The notes beneath the pieces were generated by a model that was given only the letters and a program-made list of their open reading frames with translations, had not been told where the DNA came from and searched no databases. Below, one piece after another: positions 55,960 to 64,000 of a stretch of DNA of 64,000 nt. Positions within the stretch are counted from its first letter, which is position 1. Each line of letters starts with the position of its first letter. A program made the translations under genes and the position numbers. The stretch is from positions 1,054,001 through 1,118,000 of the forward strand of contig JASKMD010000025.1 in assembly GCA_030144725.1 (NCBI GenBank), read 5' to 3'. Source of the stretch: Haematococcus lacustris (Eukaryota > Chlorophyta > Chlorophyceae > Chlamydomonadales > Haematococcaceae).

Positions 55960-56253
55960 CTGCAGGGTGGGGTGCATGGCATGCATGGCTCTCACTCTCC
56001 GCCTGCATCCTGACAACCCCGCCAATTTTTTCACCCACACTACCCACACATCATTCTACTCATTGTTACCAGTCAATCGCCTGAGTTTGCGTCGGTGTGG
56101 TTTTGATTCTACGACCTCTCCCGTCACTGCCTAATGCTGAGTCCCCCACGCTGTCACCCACCCAGACCACCCGCACATCATGCACCACATTATACCATTA
56201 TAAACACCATGCAAACAAACACATCTTGCATTGGGGAGCAACGCTTCCATCAT

Positions 56254-56753
56254 NNNNNNNNNNNNNNNNNNNNNNNNNNNNNNNNNNNNNNNNNNNNNNN
56301 NNNNNNNNNNNNNNNNNNNNNNNNNNNNNNNNNNNNNNNNNNNNNNNNNNNNNNNNNNNNNNNNNNNNNNNNNNNNNNNNNNNNNNNNNNNNNNNNNNNN
56401 NNNNNNNNNNNNNNNNNNNNNNNNNNNNNNNNNNNNNNNNNNNNNNNNNNNNNNNNNNNNNNNNNNNNNNNNNNNNNNNNNNNNNNNNNNNNNNNNNNNN
56501 NNNNNNNNNNNNNNNNNNNNNNNNNNNNNNNNNNNNNNNNNNNNNNNNNNNNNNNNNNNNNNNNNNNNNNNNNNNNNNNNNNNNNNNNNNNNNNNNNNNN
56601 NNNNNNNNNNNNNNNNNNNNNNNNNNNNNNNNNNNNNNNNNNNNNNNNNNNNNNNNNNNNNNNNNNNNNNNNNNNNNNNNNNNNNNNNNNNNNNNNNNNN
56701 NNNNNNNNNNNNNNNNNNNNNNNNNNNNNNNNNNNNNNNNNNNNNNNNNNNNN
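56254..56753. other. Assembly gap 2 (500 N)
   Basis: Exactly 500 N. It separates the PGP phosphatase gene from a headless-to-tail ABCA gene whose missing ATPase half cannot fit in 500 bp, so true length is probably larger or the join is wrong. Confidence 0.99.
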
Positions 56754-57125
56754 CACCCTACAGGCCCTACCAGCCACCCCACACCCATACACCACATGCT
56801 GCCTTGCTGACACCAGCCGGCCCTACCAGGCCCCAGCCACCCTACAGCCATGCACCCTACAGTAGGCTGCCTTCCTGGCCCATAAGGTGGGTAGAAGGGT
56901 GTCATACCCCTCATCCCCCACCAGGACCCACCACTCCTCATCTGACATCGCTTACGTCAGAGTTCGCCGTCCCCCAACACACATCGGATGAGGGGTGGCT
57001 GCCCACCACCCCCACCTACTGCTGCCCCTCCATCCATTCCCAACTCACAACCAAGCTGGCTGGAACCCTGATGCCTGCCCCCCTGCCTGCCGCCCCCCCT
57101 GCCCGCCGCCCCTGCCCTGACTTAC

Positions 57126-60100
57126 TTGCGAACCAAGGCTGACAGCAGCAGCGACCCCCCCGTGAGGGCCAGGGAGGAGCACAGCAGCAGCAGGAACAGC
57201 AGGGGCAGGGGGCGTTGCGCAGCGCCAGGTCAAACCTGGAGGCACAGGCAGCAGCAGGAGGGGGCCTACATCGTCCAGGTGGCCCGGAGGCAGTTGGTTT
57301 ACGGGCGGGCAGAGGGGCATGAGTCATGGGGGCATGGGGGCAGAGGGGCAGAGGGGGGGGAGGGGGCAGAGGGGCACTTATGGGGAGGGGAGGGAGCAAG
57401 GAGGGGGGCAGGAGGGGGGGGCGGGGCAAGGAGGGGGGGGCGGGAGCAAGGAGGGGGGGGCGGGGCAAGGAGGGGGGAAGGGGCAAGGAAGGGGGAAGGG
57501 GCAAGGAAGGGGGAAGAGGCAAGGAGGGGGGGAGGGGCAAGGAAGGGGAAGAGGCAAGGAGGGGGGGAGGGGCAAGGAAGCGGGAAGGGGCAAGGAGGGG
57601 GGTAGGGACAAGGAGGGGGGGGGAGCAAGGAAGGGGGGAAGGGGCAAGGATGGGGGGAAGGGGCAAGGAGGGGGGGAGGGAGCAAGGAGGGGTAGGAGGG
57701 AGGGCAGGGTGAGGGGCTTACTGGAATGCCCATGCAGAGGAGTGTGAGCAGGGCTGCGTGGGCCAGGCACATGATGAGCTCCGGGACCACCACTGACACC
57801 CAGTAGGCGCTGCAGGCAGGCAGGGGGACAGGCGGGGGGCCTGGCAGGGGGGCTGGCAGGCAGGGGGGCAAGGCATGGGGGTAGTGCAATAGGAGTTGGC
57901 AGGCAGGAGGGGGCACCGCTGAGGTGAAGCAGGCCGATGAGGCAGTTGGCGGTCACCCTGGCAGCAGTGTGATCCATGTGTGGGTCTCACACCTGTCCAT
58001 GAGCCCCATGCCGGTCATTGCCCCTCTCACTCCACTTTCACGCTCGGATACCTGCAGCAGGCAGGCAGGCCAGGCAGGCAGGCATAGGCAGGGCAGAGGT
58101 TGGCTGCTACTCCATTGCTGCCCCTCCCCACACCTGCCCCTACCTCATATCCTATCCCTCGTCAACTGCCCTCCTCGGCCTGATGTCTAAGGCACTGCCA
58201 CCAGCCTCTGAGCAGCCTCCCCTCCCCCTCCCCCTCCCCCTCCCCCCTCCCCCTCCCCCTCCCCCTCCCCCTCCCCCTCCCCCTCCCCCTCCCCCTCCCC
58301 TCCCCCTCCCCCTCCCCCTCCCCCTCCCCCTCCCCCTCCCCCTCCCCCTCCCCCTCCCCCCTCCCCCACCCCCGCCCCCTCCCCCACCCCCGCCCCCTCC
58401 CCCTCCCCCGCCCCCTCCCCCTCCCCCTCCCCCTCCCCTCACCCCCTCCCCCGCCCCCTCCCCCTCCCCCTCCCCCTCCCCCTCCCCCCTCCCCCTCCCT
58501 CTCCCCCAGCTCACCACGGACTGCATCAGCAGCACCACGTTGAACATGAGGGAGGCCAGGAGGAAGACCGGGGCGATGCGGCCCACCGCCGAGGACACGC
58601 TGAGGGAGGGGTGCGGGAAGTCACGGATGGCCACATTGAAGGGCAGATCCGGAGCTGCATGTGGGGGCATGCATGGGGGACATGCATGGGTGTGTGTGCA
58701 TGGAGCATATGCGCATGAAGGTGGTGCTGCATGGTGGATCCCATGGGGAAGGTGGGGTGTACATTGGGACATGCACATGGGGATGCATGGCCAGTGTGAC
58801 CTGAGTGCCATGCTGTGTCTCACACTCACACTGCTGCCTTTGTCGCTGCCTGGCAAGGCTGGCAAAGCTGGATCAGAGAGAAAGGGCGGCTAGGCATTTC
58901 CGCAGGCTTCGTCCCAAGCTGCCCACTGGCACTGCCCACTATGGCACGCCCCACGCTGCCGCTGCTGTGCCCCATGCATGCTTGCACCCCCATGCCCATG
59001 CAAGCGTCTTTACCACACCTTGCAGGCTGAGCCTTGCAAACTCCTTCTCAACGCCCACCTGCAGCAACAGCAGCAGCATCAGGGGGGCAGTAGCAGCAGC
59101 AGCAGCAGCAGCAGGGGGGCAGCAGCAGCAGCAGCAGCAGGGCACTTTGCCCTGGCACCAGCACCCACAGGAGCAGGAGCGGGAGCCAGGAGGGGGGGGG
59201 AGGGGGGAGGAGGGGGAGCAGAGGGTGGGGGAGGGGGGAGGAGGGGGAGCCGCCCTCCACCATTGCAGCCTGCCTTCAAGGGCAGGGGGGAGACCAGGAG
59301 GGGGGGGAGGGGGCAGGGGGAGGCGGGCTCATGGGGGGGGCTCACCAGCAGAGGCAGCTGTATGAGCATGTTGGGGTCCTGGAACTTGCCCTTGAAGAAT
59401 GCGGCGCTGTCGTTGGTTTGCAGGGTGTAGGCCAACGTCTGCAGCGCAGCAGCCAGGCAGGCAGGTCAACCTGCTGGGGGGCTTTGCCGGCTAACCCTAC
59501 TCCCAGGCTGTGCTCCTCCTGGGCCACCCATACTGATGATAATGCCCTCCACCCCCGCCCTTAAACCACCACCCCCCCTGACCCTTCCCATCGCCCTTGG
59601 CCCCCCTGCCCTTGGCCCCCTGCCGTCAGCCCCCCCCGCCCACCTTGTTGTCCACCCAGCTGAAGTGAATGGCTGCCATCACTGTCTGCCTGTTGTCCCA
59701 CAGGTACTGGTCGGCCTGCACACACAGGCCAGGCAAGGCCAGATCAAGTCAGGTCAGAGCAGGCCAGCCAGGCCAGGCCAGGCCAGGCCAGGCCAGATCA
59801 GATCAGATCAGATCAGAGTCAGGCCAAGCCAGATCAGGTCAGATCCAGCACTGCACAATCGGGATCCGCAGCAATAAGCAGAGAGGGCGCAGGGGGGGCT
59901 TGAGGGCGTGCAGAGGGGTGGCTGAGGGGGGGCGCAAGGGGGGCACAGCTGACTCAACTGAACTAACCGCAACCCTGCGAGGCTGACACTGCCTTGGTGA
60001 GTGAGGGAACAGCAGCATATGCCTGCCATCGCCACCGCCATTCTTTCCCCTCCTGTCTCCCCAGCTCCTCCCCCTGCCCCTGCCCCTGCCCCTGCCCCTG

Positions 60101-61534
60101 CCCCTGCCCCTGCCCCTGCCCCTGCCCCTGGCCCTGCCCCTGCCCCTGCCCCTGCCCCTGCCCTGGCCCTGCCCCGCACCATGCTTGCATTCGCCACCCG
60201 CCTTGATGAGGGAGGGTGGCAGGGGGGGCTGGTTGCGGGCCGCCACGGCCGCCATCACCTCCTCCACCACGGGGTCCCCTGCGGGGGAGTAGAGCACTGA
60301 CAGGCAGGCCTGGTCCTGCACACGCACCACAACACCGGGACGGCTCAGGGCCAGGGGCAGAGGCAGGGGGGGGCGGTGGGGGTCAGGGTGGGGTGGCAGA
60401 GCCAAGGGCCAGGCCAGGCCAGGCGGGGGACTCAGGGGGCACAGCAATGTGGGGGCTCAGGGGGGGTGGGGTCAGGGGGTGGGGCTGAGAGGAAGGTCCA
60501 GGCCCTCTGCTGCCACGGCCCTTTGCTGCAACAACCGTGCTGCCTTAGGGTGGAGACAAGACGCCACCCACACCCCTTACCCTACCCTACCCTACCCCTA
60601 CCCCTGCCCCTCCTTCACCTTCTGCCTTGTGCTCAAGGGCTGCTGTTGGGTGTGGGACGCGCAGTAGGTAGTGACGGTGGCGGTGCCAGCTCATGCGCAT
60701 GGGTCAGGCTGCTGGACCCAGCTGCCGTGTGGCTCCTGCAGCCAGCCGCCCTCTAGGGTGTGAATAGTGTGGGAGGTGTGGGTGTGAGGGAGTGGGGTAG
60801 GCCTCTGCACGATGCCCCTCCCAGACCCCTCCACACTCCAGCACATGTCTGACAGAGGGGCCCTTCAGGGGTGCTGGGCCAGGGCTCAGCCTGTGCAGGG
60901 GGCCTCGGGCTGGCGGCTGCTGTACAGGACACCTGCCTTGCATGACATTTCGTCTGCTGTTGCACACCGTCACTGCTCCATCACCAGCCTGCCCTGCTGG
61001 CCTGAGATGGCTGCATGGCTGCTTGGGGCGAGCTGGTACATCAGGGAAGCAGCTGACCGGAAACTGGCACGGGGGCTGCAAGCTGGGGCAAAAACCATCA
61101 CCGCTCCTCTTCAAAACTCGGTTAACCTCTCGCCGCTGTTGTGACCGGCTGCGACCGGGCCGCGGCGGGCCCCAGCTACCCAAGTCACCTGCCGCAGGAA
61201 AATGTTGCCCCTGCAATCCGGGATGCCTCCGATGCGCTGCGCAGGCGGGTCAGTTTGAGCACGCGCTCCAGAGAATTGCGTTGAGCTAAAGTTAACGGCG
61301 CGGTTGACCGTCCAAATCAGGAAGACAACCACGACGGACTGCAGCAACGGTGCCAATGCGGATGTCATCTGACCTGCAGCTTCCTCGCCAGGACGGACCT
61401 GCAACAACGAGCGCTCAACGACGACGGCATGGGCGCACCTGAGCCAACAGCGCAAAGTTCACGTCCAGGGATCGCGCACGTAGCAATAAGCCTTTCTTCG
61501 TCAGCGCCCATGCCTGGCGCGCGAAACGCCCCAT
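57126..61534 (-). CDS. ABCA-type ABC transporter, N-terminal half
   Basis: ABCA proteins move lipids across membranes. ATG at 61534. Exons read: 61534-61439 ([20 protein letters not shown]), 61398-61189 ([20 protein letters not shown], first membrane helix, then GGIPDC), 60315-60198 ([20 protein letters not shown]), 59715-59644 ([20 protein letters not shown]), 59438-59346 ([15 protein letters not shown]), 59058-59019 ([13 protein letters not shown]), 58654-58515 ([20 protein letters not shown], helix), 58051-57993 ([18 protein letters not shown], the E+E+ x2 MGL motif before the transmembrane block), 57809-57722 ([20 protein letters not shown]), 57235-57126 ([20 protein letters not shown]). 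The order matches the plant ABCA N-terminal region. An exon between 61189 and 60315 was not placed. In the last exon the continuing phase gives TGA at codon 2, so either the acceptor or a base is wrong. No Walker motifs occur before the gap. Confidence 0.75.
57335..57715. repeat. G-rich GGGGCAAGGAGGGGG minisatellite
   Basis: About 25 units of 14-18 bp on the plus strand, within an ABCA intron (C-rich in the transcript). Strong G-quadruplex potential on the template strand. Confidence 0.9.
58207..58506. repeat. (CCCCCT)n hexamer tract
   Basis: About 300 bp of CCCCCT with CCCCCA/CCCCCG variants, directly abutting the donor at 58514 of an ABCA exon; the transcript strand is (GGGGGA)n. Confidence 0.95.
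59740..59845. repeat. AGGCC/AGATC pentamer tract
   Basis: (CCAGG)n then (ATCAG)n units in an ABCA intron, similar in style to the AGGTC tract at 11.7 kb. Confidence 0.85.
60069..60180. repeat. (CCCCTG)n hexamer tract
   Basis: About eighteen CCCCTG units within an ABCA intron; the Gly/Ala frames across it are repeat artefacts. Confidence 0.95.
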
Positions 61535-62950
61535 CAGGAGCTCAGCCGCTCTCGGACAGCTGCGGGAGCAGCGGCGACGATGTTTGCAGGCAATGAATCA
61601 GTTACAACAGCGGTCACAAGAGGGAAACCGCGGTCCAAGACTCGTTATTTTCCATGCACCTTCCCAATCCACATGCACAAAACATCACAGCATGTATCGG
61701 GGCGGACGCATTTGCTGTACACCGCCTTTATTCATGCGGCGTGCTAAGTCACATATGGTGCTATACTGTCAAGCAGCACTGCGTTGGGGTTGCAGGCTTG
61801 CAGCTACAGCAGTCGGGAACACTTGGAATACACAGTCACACAAAAGACAAAGTAACAAACGTCGCGGCCGCTATTAGCATATAAAGCCAACAGGCTAGCA
61901 AGCTATCCACGAGTCCTGCCGTGTGCGAGCATGGTTGCCAGTATTAGCGTTGTTGGGCCAACGCCAAGTTCCGGCTGTACTGTGGCAAGAAGCGCGTGGC
62001 GGCAAGGTTCTGGTCCAAGGCAGGCTTGTGAAAATTGCAGATTTTCATTCAGATTTTCAATGAAAATTTTCATCTGAAAATCTGAACGTACTAGGGCAGT
62101 GGGCCCGTCCCACATCGGACGGCCAGCAGGCAACATATGTATGTGCGGCCTCCGGCCGCACCACATTTGTTTAACAACCAGCCCGATAGACAGCCGGTCA
62201 AGCAAGCCCGCATGCAGCCAAACAAAACTATGCACGTCCAAGTCCACTTGCAATGTGTGTATGAATGATGTTCGCATGCTTGCATGATGTTCGCTTTGCA
62301 TCCCTTGGCATCTGAAAAATGTGTGTGAGCATGCTGTCCAGTTATCACTTCTGCACTGTGCGGTGTGTGTGGGTGCAGCAACAGTGTGTGGCAAGAGCAA
62401 TTGCAGCTGCAGTCACAGTGGCAACAGCAGTGGTGCCAGCTCAGTGCCAGGTCAATGCAAGTTGGCATGGCCTGTCACCAGCCCTCATCGTCGTCGGGGC
62501 CAGGTGGCAAGGCATAAAACACCCTGGTGTACACCACATTCTCAGTGTACACTGCGGCAGCACGGAGAGGCAGCACAGACACCACATGCGAATGATGCAA
62601 CCCACTTGATGAAGCCCGTCAAGTAAGCCTACACGACCTGGTTCTTTACGGTATCCTGCTGCTTCAGTTCTTCCTTCAGCTGCTTCCCTTGTGGCAATAC
62701 AGGAGCCTTTCACCCCACTTTGTCATGAAACGCCCGGGAGCTTTCCTTGCCGGGGTTCAACCGTACACTCCTTGCGCTTCGTTGCCTTGTGTACTAAACG
62801 GTCCTTCTGCACGTTTCCACGTTCTTGTTTAAATGGATGGCATAGGCCTTGTTCACATGGCACCACACCTGTTCACATGGCATTCCCAGCTGTCCATGGC
62901 TGCATGGCAGTGTCTTAGCACAGATGCAACACACGATCTGTCTTTCATCT
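61535..62950. other. Intergenic region upstream of ABCA gene
   Basis: Holds the probable ABCA promoter. Contains an AT-rich palindromic site (62043-62085) but no gene I can support. Confidence 0.4.
62043..62085. repeat. AT-rich nested palindrome
   Basis: TCAGATTTTCA pairs perfectly with TGAAAATCTGA, and between them lies ATGAAAATTTTCAT, a 14-bp perfect palindrome. Confidence 0.85.
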
Positions 62951-62959
62951 GTAGCTTCT

Positions 62960-64000
62960 GCTCGTAGACCTCTTGTGTACCCGTAACTTCATGCTGCCGC
63001 AATTTCCAGATCGGCTGCCGCAAGTTCCAGAGCTGCTGCCGTTGCTTGCGCTGCTGCCGCTCCTGCCCCTGCTGCCCCTGCTGTCCCTGCTGCCGCTGGT
63101 GCCCCTGCTGTCCCTGCTGCCCATGCCGCCCCTGCTGCCCCTGCTGCTCCTGCCCCTGCTACTGCTGCTCCTGCTGCTGCCGCTGCTGCCACTGCTGCCA
63201 CTGCTGCCACTGCTGCCGCTGCTGCCGCTGCTGCCGCTGCCGCTGCTGCCGCTGCTGCCCGCTGCCGCTGCTGCCGCTGCTGCCGCTGCTGCCGCTGCTG
63301 CCGCTGCTGCCACTGCTGCCGCTGCTGCCGCTGCTGCTGCCCCTGCTGCCCCTGCTGCCCCTGCTGCCCCTGCTGCCCCTGCTGCCCCTACTGTTGCTGC
63401 CCCTGCTGCTGCCCCTGCTGCTGCTGGCCCTACTGTGCTGCCCCTGCTGCTGCCCTGCTGCCCCTGCTGCTGTTGCCCCTACTGCCCTGCTGCTGCCCCT
63501 GCTGCCCCTGCCGCCCCTGCTGCTGCTGCCCCTGCTGCTGCTGCCCCTGCTGCTGCAGCCGTTGCTGCCGCTGCTGCTGCCCCTGCTGCTGCCGTCGCCG
63601 CTGCTGCCGTCGCCGCTGCTGCCGCTGCTGCCGCTGCTGCCCCTGCTGCTCCTGCCCCTGCTACTGCTGCTCCTGCTGCTGCCGCTGCTGCCACTGCTGC
63701 CACTGCTGCCCCTGCTGCCGCTGCTGCCGCTGCTGCCGCTGCCGCTGCTGCCGCTGCTGCCGCTGCTGCCCCTGCCCCTGCTGCCCCTGCTGCCCCTGCT
63801 GCCCCTACTGTTGCTGCCCCTGCTGCTGCCCCTGCTGCTGCTGCCCCTGCTGCTGCCCCTGCTGCCCCTGCTGCTGCTGCCCCTACTGCTGCTGCTGCTG
63901 CCCCTGCTGCTGCTGCTGCCCCTGCTACTATTGCTGCTGCTGCCATTGTTGCCGCTGCTGCTGCCCCTGCTGCTGCTCGCCGCTGCTGCCGTCGCCGCTG
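62960..64000 (-). repeat. CTG/CCG-rich repeat, possibly Q-rich coding, runs off edge
   Basis: Over 950 bp of CTGCTGCCGCTGCTGCCCCT-type units reaching the window end. On the minus strand one frame is Gln/Arg-rich (QQRQQGQQ) and continues past the repeat as WNLRQPIWKLRQHEVTGTQE then VYEQKLQMKDRSCV, which looks protein-like; other frames are poly-Ala or Gly/Ser. It may be the end of a Gln-rich protein gene whose body lies beyond 64000. Confidence 0.6.

Noticed and set aside
57323..57712. Glu/Gly-rich plus-strand frames over the G-rich tract
   Set aside because: Generated by the GGGGCAAGG minisatellite inside an ABCA intron.
60001..60300. Ala/Pro frame across (CCCCTG)n
   Set aside because: Repeat artefact; the real coding signal here is the minus-strand ABCA exon 60315-60198.

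Overview
The window looks like nuclear DNA of a GC-rich chlorophyte green alga of the Chlamydomonadales type. The genes have many short exons with GTGAG/GTAAG donors and CAG acceptors. Introns and intergenic DNA are packed with micro- and minisatellites, and TE relics are frequent. The gene set (ATP-type PEP carboxykinase, DUF3110 protein, plant-type PGP phosphatase, ABCA transporter) fits a photosynthetic eukaryote. A Haematococcus-like genome is my guess, not a demonstrated assignment. Two runs of exactly 500 N (17525-18024, 56254-56753) look like scaffold placeholders of unknown true length.

Layout: 0.2-1.6 kb (-), decayed Helitron Rep/helicase. 2.3-3.2 kb, a pure (CCCCG)n array of about 925 bp. 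3.4-10.5 kb, accessory DNA: a 1-kb inverted repeat, foldback elements, minisatellites, an unrecognised gene candidate with a CTG-rich block, and one copy of an AT-hook-encoding element. 10.7-12.7 kb (-), a TE-like gene whose 3' end recurs at 33.7-34.1 kb. 15.5-17.5 kb (+), N-terminal exons of an importin-11-like karyopherin, cut by gap 1. 18.0-24.4 kb (+), one giant open frame for a disordered basic Ala/Pro/Ser protein with about twenty TPSR motifs. 25.7-31.0 kb (-), a nearly complete PEP carboxykinase gene. 31.9-34.6 kb (+), an unrecognised five-exon gene. 37.4-41.7 kb (-), a DUF3110-domain gene.

42.2-45.3 kb is the most interesting region. A 5'-truncated Fanzor/TnpB-like gene fragment (-) is followed 31 nt after its stop by a 230-bp sequence that can form five perfect short hairpins. 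An apparently identical copy of that sequence lies 2.3 kb away, at the end of a short derivative that keeps only a small basic ORF. This resembles an autonomous/non-autonomous pair of RNA-guided-nuclease (OMEGA-type) elements with a candidate guide RNA at the 3' end.

45.8-52.6 kb (-), a nine-exon aldo-keto reductase gene whose 3-kb intron holds a second AT-hook element and a foldback element. 53.0-56.0 kb (-), a GEP4/PGPP1-type phosphatidylglycerophosphate phosphatase. Then gap 2. 57.1-61.5 kb (-), the N-terminal transmembrane half of an ABCA transporter with its ATPase part missing. 61.5-64 kb, intergenic DNA running into a CTG/CCG-rich tract at the window edge.

The host genes are independent metabolic or transport genes; I see no operon-like logic. 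They share an intron-rich structure, occasional GC-AG introns, and introns colonised by repeats. Exon borders were read by eye from splice consensus and protein-family fit, so individual borders may be off by a few bases.
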